This document shows positions 11,901 to 21,570 of a stretch of DNA of 64,000 bases, piece after piece. The notes beneath the pieces are model-generated. The model searched no databases and was not told the origin of the DNA. It was given only the letters and a program-made list of their open reading frames with translations. Positions within the stretch are counted from its first letter, which is position 1; each line of letters opens with the position of its first letter. Both the position numbers and the translations under genes were made by a program. Source of the DNA: Vicia villosa (taxonomy: Eukaryota; Streptophyta; Magnoliopsida; Fabales; Fabaceae); NCBI RefSeq assembly GCF_029867415.1, contig NW_026706180.1:124001-188000 (forward strand), given 5' to 3'.

Positions 11901-12003
11901 ACCCCTTGCTGAAGATAGGTTTAAGTTCATTCTGAAGAATATCAGTATGGGTTTATGCCCAGAATGCGAAGATGAGAAGATCTTATGTATGGGTATCTTC
12001 TGA
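8835..12003 (+). pseudogene. pol: Element B pol polyprotein (PR-INT-RT-RH) with one frameshift
   Basis: Pol is in the +1 frame relative to gag. It starts with protease motif WYLDSGCSRHMTG near 8877. The integrase zinc region (HRKLGH...CEACQKGK) lies at about 9275-9400 and DDE residues in LHIDLFGP, RSDHGGEFEN and PQQNGVVERKNR. The frame breaks at about 9975-9990 (FGCVFYSKY then stop), and reading continues in another frame from about 9975 to 12003. RT has WDLVPRP, YQMDVKSAFLNGY, LYGLKQAPRAWY and the catalytic YVDDIIFG near 11022. RNase H ends with STTEAEYVAAAG (about 11630) and DIFTKPL. Apart from the frameshift, motifs are well kept, in line with the low LTR divergence. Confidence 0.92.
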
Positions 12004-12465
12004 AATGCGTTAGGATTTTTGTTGTTTATAAGAAGTTCTGATAATGATCATTTAGAAGTTCTGATTCTGTTATTACTAACGTTTCATTATCTAAGTTGAT
12101 TCAGAAGCTCTGTTAAAGCAAAACAGCTGTCACCAGTCTTTCTTGAAAAATGAACACGTGTTCACTATTTTTGGACAAGCATGCGTGCAGTTGAGGAGAC
12201 GCCGCCCTAGGTAACTGTGCAAATCAGTTCATTTTGTCACTTTATATCTCCTAACGTCATTTCTCATTAAATGCATATTAATGTCGTGTTTTTTCTGTAA
12301 TCATTTCTTTTTATTTTTTATGTTACTTTCTTTTATTCAAACCGTTTGAATAACCCGCCTCACTTTCATTTCTTCTTTTTCGCTCTTTTTCTCTATTGTT
12401 GTGTCTCTCTCTCTTTGCATTTCTCTCTCAAACCCTAGTTTTTGATCTATAACCAAGCAATCGTC
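12004..12465 (+). promoter_or_regulatory. Element B promoter-like leader before the env-like ORF
   Basis: These 462 non-coding bases separate the pol stop from the env-like ATG. They contain a perfect 12-base palindrome GAACACGTGTTC (near 12154) that includes the G-box core CACGTG. TTTATATC near 12240 is TATA-like. A second palindrome has 10-base arms TTATTCAAAC and GTTTGAATAA (12333-12353). A long C/T-rich tract (about 12358-12430) and AAACCCTAG before the ATG look like a plant 5' UTR. I infer a separate promoter for the env-like ORF; no transcript evidence is available. Confidence 0.45.
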
Positions 12466-14904
12466 ATGAATTCTTCATCAAGTTCCTCTAGCCCAGCAGA
12501 AAGACTCACTTCCACTCAAATACTTCTCAGAAAGCATGGGTATGCTCCGTTGAAGACATGCACTATACCCACTGAAGACTTGGAAGTTCTGTGTGAGTCC
12601 GCTGTGGACTTTGAAAACCTAAGAGCAAATGGTTTTCAACCTAATGCAAGGATCTTAGAACAAGGATGGTCAAACTATCTTGATAGATTGGTTGGACCAA
12701 TTTATCCAGACCTGGTGAAGGACTTCTGGGTTCATGCAACGGTTACTCCAACTGCAATCATCTCCTTCGTGCTAGGGCATGAAGTTGTAGTTACTGAAAA
12801 GTTGATAAGGAAGTTATACAACCTGGAGGATGAAGAAGGTTGCACTGGTCCTTTTCCTGGTAGAGTTAACTGGTTTCAGGTTGAACATCAAATCTCTCAT
12901 GCTACCGGTATTGAATCTCATAAAACAGGTACTTTGAGGGCGTTTTATCAGGTGTGGGCTGAAATTATTCTGGGCTCTCTCCATCACAGAAAGAAGTTAT
13001 TTTCCTCCTCCGCCTACATCAGTCCTGATATCAAATACACTCTCTTTTGCATAGGGAAAAGATTGGAACTCAACATCTCTCACATTCTGTTTGAGAATCT
13101 GAAGACATTTATTGTAGAGTCTAGAGATGAAGAACGTGCGAAGTGTCCTCACATTCCAAGAAATACTATTCCTTATGCCAGAATGATCTCTGATATTCTG
13201 ATAGAAGGAAATTTGTTGGATTCTATACGGTCCACTGGAGCATCCCAATTCCTTGGAGTTGTTCAAGGTCCTGTCTTCAATGGTGTTGATCTGTTCAGAC
13301 TTGATCTCATCAGGAACGTAACTTCTGTTGGTACAAGCTTCCCAGAAATTCTGTCAAGGAGAGTTCCTGTTGAAGGCTTTGCTACTATGTTTCATCTAGA
13401 ACTTCACAAGGCTGTCAAGCATCACTTGGAAGCTTTTGTTAGGACTCAATCTGCCGTAGATCCTGCGAGGATTTGTGGTAGAGTGCTTCCTTCTCTTGCT
13501 GATCTTCAGAAGAAGGATCAGAAGAAGCAAGAAGCAAAGCTGAAGAGAGAGGCTGCAGAAGAAGCTGCCAGAGAAGCTAAGAGGCAGAAGGTCACTTATG
13601 ATCCTCTTAAAGTGGATTCATTCCAAGCAATTCGTTCTGGTAACTTCTTTAGGCAGGTATATCAACCACCTCCTTCTGAACCTCAAACTTCTACCCAACC
13701 GCCTCCTTCTGAACCACAAAACAATTTCACCATACCAAATCCACCTCCCCCATCTCTATCTACACCTGTCTTGAACCCTACACCACTAAATATCCATCCC
13801 CCAACTCCTTCTGATATGCCATCATCATCAATCCCCATCGTTAATATACCATCCTCATCAACTCCCATCTCAGATATTCCTTCCTCCTCAATCATCCCCA
13901 TAGATATTCCATCTTCTTCAACCACTGCACCTCCACCTTCTCTATCCCATCCCCTACCTACCAGAAAATCCAATCCATACTGCCTCCTCTACCCTGACTA
14001 CAAATTCACCTTCAATCCACCTGAACCTGAACCCCATATCTACCTGGAGATGTTCAAAAATGAAGTGATCAGTAGGTTGGACCTTTTGAAGGATGCTTCC
14101 TTCCATGGTCTTGATGATGTTTCCACAAGAAACCTCTGGAGAAGCTTTCGCCAGGATTTTCAAGTGGGTGCTATGGCTGTTCAGAAGAGACTAGTAGCTG
14201 CTGCTCCTGGCTATGCTGGTTATCTTCTTGAGGGTGATAATGGAATCTACTATCATCCCATCAGAAACAGGAGAGTTCTTGAGGAGAAGAGTTTCACTGA
14301 TGAACTTGAGGAAGCAAGAATTGCTGCAGCAATGGAAGCTAACCCTTGCAGAGATATTATGGTCTGGAGACCTCAGTATCCAGTTCTGACTGGAGACTTC
14401 AAATTCTTGTTTTACTTGCTGAGGGAAAATCCTTCTGTGGAAGACTCAAGCTTAGTCATTCCAGAAGTTGCTGATCCTCCAGAAGTTGAAGGTCCTTCTG
14501 CTCCAAGGAATCTAGCTGCCATTCTTCAGGCTCTTGAGAATGGAGATTCTGAGGTACCTGCTGCAGAGTATGGAGATGCTTCTATGGAAGAAGCAGATGC
14601 TGTAGATCATCCTACTAACAGTATTCCTGTTGAGGAAAATCAAGGTGATGATCTGATCATGGAAGCTGCGGTTCAGAATACTATCCCTCTGGACAGAAGT
14701 TGTGAAGCTTCTTCTGATGAACCTTCTCGTCTCGCAAGGACTCTGGAAGTTATTCAGAAGAACCAGGCTGAGCTATCTTCTCGCATGGATGAGCAACGCA
14801 CGATCAATGCTGAATTCCGCACCTTCATGGAGAGGCAGACTGAGAGCAACAATGGGATTCATGACATGCTGGCCAAGATCATGTCCAAGCTAGGGTCATC
14901 TTAG
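12466..14904 (+). CDS. Element B env-like ORF (putative plant transposon protein domain)
   Basis: This is an intact 812-residue frame; ATG 12466 is chosen because the frame upstream is leader. It is the extra ORF typical of Sireviruses. An N-terminal serine run is followed by a conserved helical domain (about residues 40-260, with YPDLVKDFWVHATV and VVVTEKLIRKLY) resembling the 'putative plant transposon protein' domain. Next are a charged KRE-rich segment (about 345-380), a Pro/Ser-rich linker (about 400-515), a second folded segment (about 525-670), an acidic stretch, and a C-terminal heptad-like helix (about 755-810). I see no signal peptide and no clear membrane span, so a true envelope role is doubtful. 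Its role is unknown. It is probably expressed from its own leader region. Confidence 0.8.
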   Translation: MNSSSSSSSPAERLTSTQILLRKHGYAPLKTCTIPTEDLEVLCESAVDFENLRANGFQPNARILEQGWSNYLDRLVGPIYPDLVKDFWVHATVTPTAIISFVLGHEVVVTEKLIRKLYNLEDEEGCTGPFPGRVNWFQVEHQISHATGIESHKTGTLRAFYQVWAEIILGSLHHRKKLFSSSAYISPDIKYTLFCIGKRLELNISHILFENLKTFIVESRDEERAKCPHIPRNTIPYARMISDILIEGNLLDSIRSTGASQFLGVVQGPVFNGVDLFRLDLIRNVTSVGTSFPEILSRRVPVEGFATMFHLELHKAVKHHLEAFVRTQSAVDPARICGRVLPSLADLQKKDQKKQEAKLKREAAEEAAREAKRQKVTYDPLKVDSFQAIRSGNFFRQVYQPPPSEPQTSTQPPPSEPQNNFTIPNPPPPSLSTPVLNPTPLNIHPPTPSDMPSSSIPIVNIPSSSTPISDIPSSSIIPIDIPSSSTTAPPPSLSHPLPTRKSNPYCLLYPDYKFTFNPPEPEPHIYLEMFKNEVISRLDLLKDASFHGLDDVSTRNLWRSFRQDFQVGAMAVQKRLVAAAPGYAGYLLEGDNGIYYHPIRNRRVLEEKSFTDELEEARIAAAMEANPCRDIMVWRPQYPVLTGDFKFLFYLLRENPSVEDSSLVIPEVADPPEVEGPSAPRNLAAILQALENGDSEVPAAEYGDASMEEADAVDHPTNSIPVEENQGDDLIMEAAVQNTIPLDRSCEASSDEPSRLARTLEVIQKNQAELSSRMDEQRTINAEFRTFMERQTESNNGIHDMLAKIMSKLGSS

Positions 14905-15968
14905 TCTTTGAGTCTTAGTTGTTTTTCCTTGTTTGCTGCATCTGTTTTCCTAGCATCGCTCTTGTACTTCTATTAATTTCTCCTTGCTATCATTGAAAAT
15001 TATCTTTTCTTATCTCATATTGTTTGTCTTGTTTTTCATCTGAATCTTTTATGTTTTTGATGTTATGACAAAAAGGGGGAGAAAAATGTGATAAATGATC
15101 TGATTTATTTATCAGTTGCTGGGAGAAAGGCTCCACATTTCTAACAGAACTTGCAAAGTTCTATGTCTTTGAGTGTTTTGCAGGAATTGAAGATCCTCTT
15201 TAAAGCTCAACATAAGAAGCAGAGACATGGGGAAAAGCAATTCTGTATAGAAACAAGCTCATGGAACTTGAAGCAAGCTGAATGCTACAAAGCTTCAAGA
15301 TCAGAAGCAAGAAGGAAGAATGTTATGATATTCTAATGATAAAATATGCTCTAACACATTCTTATTCCTTATATGTTCTGATGCATGTTTTTTTGTTATA
15401 AAATATGCTCTGTAACATTACTTGTGTTTGCTTTGATACATAATTATATGTTCTGACACATATTTTTTGTTCTGATTCATTCATGCTGACTTTTGTCGTT
15501 TAGTTTGTTCTGTAACATTTCAGGATGTAGAGATGCTCCAATGATGCTCTGGTACATTCAACAATGTTCTGATATAATCTAGCATGCAATGATTCAAGAT
15601 GAAATTCAAGCTCTGAAGCTGTCCAATGGAAGCAAGAATCAGAAGCTGAATGTTCTGAAGATCGAAGAAATTCAAGTTCTGAAGCTGTCCTATGGAAGCA
15701 AGAATCAGAAGCTGTAAATGTTCTGAAAGATCTAAGCATATGTGATCGTCTCAACTGAAATGGAAAATACTCAGGGAAGTCCTCTATTTATAAAATTTTT
15801 CCAGTATTTATTTCAGGGGGAGATTGTTAATCTCAGGGAGAAACATATTCGCACTCTATGTTTATATGCTTATGCTATAACTGTGTAATTGTCTTTAGCC
15901 GTCTGATATTCTGATCGCAAATTCATATCATTTATGTATGTTTTTGTCATCATCAAAAAGGGGGAGAT
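14905..15968 (+). other. Element B 3' untranslated region with repeated PPT-like tracts
   Basis: No gene is supported here. PPT-like tracts occur at 15070-15081, 15815-15823 and 15955-15966; the last directly precedes the 3' LTR and is the likely functional one. A 66-base tandem duplication spans 15601-15727 (units starting GAAATTCAAG at 15601 and 15667). The region shares the TCAGAAGC-rich composition of the LTR U3. Confidence 0.75.
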
Positions 15969-17115
15969 TTTTAGAACAAGATTTGTTCTGATCAATATTC
16001 TTAGTTTTGATGATAACAAGCATATGAATTTTGTATGAGATAATGTGGTACTCTAATACTATGCAATTTCCATTTCAGGAATTATATAAAGAGTATGCAC
16101 AAAATCAGCGCAAGAAGCACTGACTCAGAAGGTTCAGCATGCAACATCAGAACATGGTCTGGCAAGACATCAGAAGATGGTCAAGCAGAATCAGAACATG
16201 GGTCTATGGAAGCATCAGAAGAACTTGAGATCAGAAGCAGAAGCACTGAAGTTCTTATGGTATCACGCTCAGAAGCACTTCAAGGTCAGAAGACAAGAAG
16301 ATGCTATGCACCAAGCTGTTTGACTCTGATGACATTCAAACGTTGTTACACAAACATCAGATCAGAAGCAAGTACTAGACTGGCAGGCTACTCTGACTGA
16401 CAAAAGGAACGTTAGAAGCTATTAAAGGCAACGTCAGTAGACACAGCAAAAACAAGGCTCGAGGTAGTTGACAAAAGAGTGAAACATTAAATGCAATGCT
16501 GTACGGAATACACAAAGCATTAAATGCTCCCAACGGTCATCTTCTCAAATTCCTATAAATATGAAGTTCTGATGAGAAGCAAGGTTACAACTTACGAATT
16601 ACAAACTCTGAATCAACTTGCAGAAACGCTGTCAAATTCAAAAGCTCTCAAACTTCATCATCAAACTCACTACATTGCTGTTGTAATATCTTAGTGAGAT
16701 TTAAGCTTAAACTTAAGAGAAAATCACAGTTGTGATAATAGCTTTATAAGAAGCATTGTAACTCTTAAAAGAATTTGTTTACATTAAGTTGTAAGTTCTA
16801 GAGTGATCAGGTTGTTGATCAGTATACTCTAGCAAGTCTTAGAAGTTGTCTAAGCAGATTGTTCCTAGAGTGATCAGGTTGTGATCAGTATACTCTAGAA
16901 GACTTATCAGTTGGCTAAGTGGAAAACCATTGTAATCTCGTGTGATTAGTGGATTAAATACTCAGGTGAGGTAAATCACTCCAAGGGGGTGGACTGGAGT
17001 AGTTTAGTTAACAACGAACCAGGATAAAAAACATTGTGCAAATTGTTTTTATCTTACAAGTTTTAAAGCTACACTTATTCAAACCCCCCCTTTCTAAGTG
17101 TTTTTCTATCCTTCA
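15969..17115 (+). mobile_element. Element B 3' LTR
   Basis: It is 1147 bases and collinear with 5931-7077. The terminal TG has changed to TT at 15969-15970. TATAAATA is at 16554-16561. It ends ...CCTTCA, followed by the duplicated GAACT. About 17 scattered substitutions separate it from the 5' copy. Confidence 0.95.
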
Positions 17116-17120
17116 GAACT

Positions 17121-19307
17121 ATGATTAATGAACATGGGCTTCCAAAATATTTTTGGGCCGATGCCATAAATACGGCTTGTTATGTTTTAAATAGGATCTT
17201 GATACGACCTATTCTAAACAAAACACCGTATGAACTCTTGAAAGGAAGAAAACCAAACATTTCTCACCTTCATGTATTTGGATGTAAATGCTTTGTTCTA
17301 AATAATGGAAAGGAAAATCTTGGCAAGTTTGATGCAAAAGTGGATGAGGGTATCTTTCTAGGATACGCTCAATCTAGTAAAGCTTATAGAGTATACAACA
17401 AAAAGTTACATATTGTTGAAGAGTCCGTACATGTCTCTTTTGATGAGTCTTGTCCGAAAGTTGTCGGAAAAGGTAGTGTTCTTAATGGTGCAGGTGTCTC
17501 AACTGAGAGTTTACTTAATGATCCGGAGGCCAAGCTTGAGAAAGATAAAGAATCCCTCTTACCCGAGAATAATGAAGAGGAAGTGGATCAAACACCTAAA
17601 GAGAAAGTGGAAGACCAACCAAGCGAGAAGAGTGATCTTCCTCTTGCATGGAAATCTTCTAAGGACCATCCTATGGAGAACATTCTAGGAGACATATCAA
17701 AAGGGGTGACAACACGGTCAAGGATAAGTAACTTTTGTTTTTATTATTCTTTCGTCTCTCAAATTGAGCCTAAAAACTCCAAAGATGCATTAGTCGATGA
17801 GCATTGGTATTTAGCTATGCAAGAAGAGCTAAACCAATTTAAGAGAAATGAGGTTTGGGACCTTGTCCCTCCTCCGCGAGACCATCGAATATTTGGCACT
17901 AAATGGGTGTTTAGGAACAAACTAGACGAAAACGGTATCATCACTCGCAACAAGGTCCGTCTTGTTGATCAAGGGTATAGCCAAGAGGAAGGGATCGACT
18001 ATGAGGAAACCTATGCTCCGGCCGCCCGACTTGAGGAAATACGCTTGTTAATTGCATTCGCATGTTCACAAAACTTTAAGCTTTATCAAATGGATGTTAA
18101 GAGTGCATTTCTAAATGGGTTCATTAATGAAGAGGTCTATGTATCTCAACCTCCCAGGTTTGAAAACATTGATTATCCTGATTATGTTTATAAACTTAAG
18201 CGTTCCTTGTATGGTCTAAAACAAGCTCCTAGAGCTTGGTACGAGCGGCTTAGTAACTTTTTTATTAATCAAGGTTTCTCAAGAGGGAAAGTTGATACCA
18301 CCCTATTCATTAAGAGACATGAAAAGCATTCCATATTAGTTCAAGTGTATGTTGATGATATTATCTTTGATTCTACTAATATGACTCTTGTCAAGGAGTT
18401 TTCTAAGCTTATGCAGGGAGAATTTGAAATGAGCATGATGGGTAAACTAAACTACTTCCTTGGACTCCAAATAAAGTAATTAAAAGAAGGAATGTTTGTG
18501 AGTCAAACTAAGTATTGTCAAGAGCTCATCAAACGGTTCGATATGGCAAAGTCCAAGGCCATTGACACTCCTATGCCTACCGCGGTAAATCTTGATCGGG
18601 ATGAACATGGTAAGCCGGTTGATGTAAAAAGGTATAGAGGTATGATCGGCTCCCTACTTTAACTTACCGCTTCCCGTCCCGATATTATGTTTAGTGTATG
18701 CATGTGTGCAAGATGTTAATCATGTCCTAAGGAGTCTCATTTAAAGGCCGTTAAGTGCATACTTAGGTATCTTGTCGGTACAACTAAGCATGGCTTATGG
18801 TTCTCCAAAGGTAGTGATTGCTCTTTGGTTGAATATTCGGATTCCAACTTTGCCGGATGCAAATTGGATAGGAAAAGTACTAGTGGAACATGTCACTTGT
18901 TTTCAAATTCCTTGGTTAGTTGGCATAGCAAGAAACAAGTGTCCGTTGCCTTGTCAACCGCCTTGGCGGAATATGTGGCAGCCGGTAATTGTTGTGCTCA
19001 AATACTATGGCTCAAACAACAATTACTTGACTTCAATGTCAAGCTTGATCATATTCCTATCTTTTGTGATAACACAAGCGCTATAAATCTAACCAAAAAT
19101 CCGGTCTTGCATTCTCGCACTAAACACATAGAAATTCGACACCATTTCCTTAAGGATCACGTTGAGAAGGGTGATGTAGTGTTTGAGCACGTTGATAGCA
19201 AAAATCAACTTGCCGACATCTTCACAAAACCACTAGCTATCGAGCCCTTCTTTCACATCCGTAGGGAACTTGGCGTCCTTGATATATCAGATAGGTTGCA
19301 ACTATGA
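17121..19307 (+). pseudogene. pol: Element A pol, part 2: integrase C-terminus, RT, RNase H, with three in-frame stops
   Basis: This continues A's pol after element B. It starts with the end of the integrase core (KYFWADAINTACYVLNR) and the FLGY region. RT follows: AMQEELNQF, KLYQMDVKSAFLNGF, LYGLKQAPRAWYE, then YVDDIIF near 18346. The frame stays the same to 19307 but is stopped by TAA at 18477-18479, TAA at 18660-18662 and TAA at 18717-18719. RNase H remains legible (KSTSGTCHL, LAEYVAAGN, DIFTKPLA). KVRLVDQGYSQ and LSTALAEY deviate from common copia sequence (KARLVAQGYSQ, LSTxEAEY), which fits relaxed constraint. Pol of A cannot be translated as one product. Confidence 0.93.
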
Positions 19308-19796
19308 GTAGTTACATATGCTTTATTTAGTGTTATTATCTATGTTCTCACAATTTTTTAAGTGTTTATTAAAAGATATGTGAGGGCTTGTTTCTCATCT
19401 CCCATATGTAAAGGTAATATCGTTTCAACCTTAGATTCGCTTCATGCAAATATATCACTTTGGTAAAGTTGAAATTTGTTCATCAATATGATTATTCTAT
19501 GCATGATTTGGTTATAACATGCATACATTCATTGCATACAACCAAATTTTGAAATTTGCAAGCCTTAGGTCGACCTACTCCTTATGTGAGTCGACCTACT
19601 CAAAAATAATTTTAAAAATTTAAGGCTAATGCGTCGACGCATCCCCTGCATAGGTCGACGCATCGTTCGCAGAATTTCAAAATTAGGTTATATTTAAAAA
19701 GGGGACACAAGGCAAATTCACTCTCTTCTCTTCCTTGCACCGACCTGCTCTCACCAAAAACCCTAAGACCACTCACTTCCTCCATCTCTTTCATCC
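19308..19796 (+). promoter_or_regulatory. Element A promoter-like block before the env-like ORF, with GTCGAC palindromes
   Basis: Four GTCGAC-centred dyads lie at about 19567-19670, among them AGGTCGACCT and the 14-base palindrome ATGCGTCGACGCAT-like copy at 19629. They are followed by TATATTTAAA (about 19689-19698), then about 100 bases of C/T-rich leader with AAACCCTAAG, then ATG at 19797. The same kind of palindromes sit upstream of the TATA box in A's LTR (21690-22050, TATA 22102). I infer an internal promoter for the env-like ORF. The first 250 bases (19308-19560) show nothing particular. Confidence 0.5.
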
Positions 19797-21101
19797 ATGG
19801 TTTCCCACAAATCATTGAGAAAGAGAGCAAGCAGAGAGGACTCCTCTACTCAACCACAACCTGAATTAGAAGATGCTCTATCTCTCATTCCTGATGCCCT
19901 TGTTGAATCCTACTCAGCCCATTTCAGAAATAGAAAGGTCATCAAACAATTCATGTTATTCACAAGAACTATGCGAAGACTTCATCTTCAACAGGTAATA
20001 GAACTACTTGAAGTTCAAAATTTGGGTACTTTTCTTGAATTAAACCATGATTACAATGAGGATTTGGTAAGGGTTTTCTATAATGGTATGGAAGGACACT
20101 TCCAAGGCAGTTCCTTCAATTTTCAGATGGGTACAACCACATACGCCATCACCGACAACACTTAGAGGCATGTAGGTCTATTTCCACTCCATGAGAATGC
20201 TGTCACGGTAACTGATACCAACGTGTTGACTCAGTTTGACTATAATGTTGCATTGAACAACATGTTGAGGCGCCCTCATGCTGACCATATCGTTCAAAGC
20301 AATTTGTTCCCTCGGTCCGCTACTACAGGTCTCCTAAACATAGTTGATAGAATTCTACAATGGATTGTGGCACGAATCATCCGACCTAAGCAAGGTGGAT
20401 ACTCACGTGTTGACCAACAAGAAGTGTATTTGGTTTGGTTGATCAAGAGCAGAATTCCGGTAAATTGGCCTCATTTTATAGCAAAGCGTATGTTTGAGTT
20501 GAAGGAGTCAGGAAGAGGCACTGCTATTGGATATGCCTCCTTCATCCAATGGGTGCTTAATAGAGTCAATATTCCATCACAGCGGCTTCCCAAGAAGTCC
20601 ATCTCAATTTACCAAGAATTCACCAAGAAGACACTGAACATGATGGGTTTCTTCTACAATCGAGCCACGGGTGCCTATGGAGATGTTCTACGAGGAAACA
20701 ATCCGGACCTAAATCGAGATGATGAAGATGAAATGAATATTGATGAAGGGGAAGAAAATGAAGGAGAAGATGAAGATGCAAATGTGGGTGATGAAACTGC
20801 CGGCTCAAATATTGCAAATTTGATGGAGACTATGCGTCTCTAACAAATTGAGAATCAGAATCTGATGAATGAGCGTCTCACTACTTTGACCACTCGTGTC
20901 ACTGAGCAAGGTGCTCAATTTACGGCTTACTCCACACTTCAAGAGCAACGGTACAACACGCTCTATGGTATGATGGATGCTCAGAGCAACCAACTCTCTT
21001 CCTTCACAAATGCCTTCATGCAACACTATCCATTCCCTCCAGTTCATACAGCTCAACCACCACCACCAGACCAAGAGGGACATGAAGATGCTGAAGCCTA
21101 G
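19797..21101 (+). pseudogene. Element A env-like ORF with two in-frame stops
   Basis: A single frame of about 434 codons from ATG 19797 is stopped by TAG at 20163-20165 and TAA at 20841-20843. The three open pieces are in the same phase and their composition continues across the stops. The N-terminus is basic (HKSLRKRASRE). The next domain contains EDLVRVFYNGMEG and GLLNIVDRILQWIVARI, resembling the env-like domain of element B (DLVKDFW...). An acidic stretch (DEDEMNIDEGEENEGEDED, about 20720-20790) is followed by a coiled-coil-like C-terminus (about 20844-21010) and a Pro-rich tail. No signal peptide or clear transmembrane helix is seen. Function is unknown. Confidence 0.8.
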
Positions 21102-21570
21102 TGTTCTCCTTTTTCATGCATAAACCATTTACAAAATTTCATGAACAATTTTATTACTTATGTGACTTTATTTTATGTTGTGCTGAACAAAATTCTACCA
21201 TGCTTTGTGTTTGTGTATGGATTTAAATTGAGCTAGGTGCTCATTACGTGTTTAGCTATTTATGTTATCTTGCCGTTTTTTTTATTTTATCATTAAGCGC
21301 TGTTGTATGTGAATGATTGCTTTATGATTATGATTGCAAAAGCGCTTAGTAATGATCAAACTTGAATAATGTTATCCTACCATGTATGTATAATATCCCT
21401 CGTCTCTTTTTGATGTTGACAAAGGGGGAGAAAACTGAGTGAATCAGCAAGCTATGGAAAACACATGCACCAAGATAGGGGGAGCGTATAGAAAGGGGGA
21501 GCAAGCACTTCGTTTAAGCAACGCCTCGACAAAGATTCACAATGTTTGCCATCATTAAAAAGGGGGAGTA
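21102..21570 (+). other. Element A 3' untranslated region with four PPT-like tracts
   Basis: There is no gene. AAAGGGGGAG-type tracts occur at 21421-21430, 21477-21484, 21492-21502 and 21557-21569; the last abuts the 3' LTR. Multiplied PPT-like tracts are a described Sirevirus feature. Confidence 0.8.

Larger units (their letters stand above)
5931..17115 (+). mobile_element. Element B: near-complete Ty1/copia Sirevirus nested in A
   Basis: The element is 11,185 bases with two LTRs of 1147 bases each. It is flanked by the 5-base duplication GAACT (5926-5930 and 17116-17120). Removing it leaves A's integrase frame continuous. By eye the LTRs differ at about 17 positions (about 1.5%), so the insertion is fairly recent. 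The order is gag, PR-INT-RT-RH, long env-like ORF, several PPT-like tracts, LTR. Known defects are no usable gag ATG and one frameshift near the end of integrase; the env-like ORF is intact. Confidence 0.95.

Noticed and set aside
13683..13973. Minus-strand Gly-rich frame over the env-like ORF of B
   Set aside because: It is a shadow of the Pro/Ser-rich linker read on the other strand.
12466..14904. True viral envelope gene
   Set aside because: No signal peptide, membrane anchor or fusion-peptide-like segment is visible; 'env-like' is only the position-based name used for Sireviruses.
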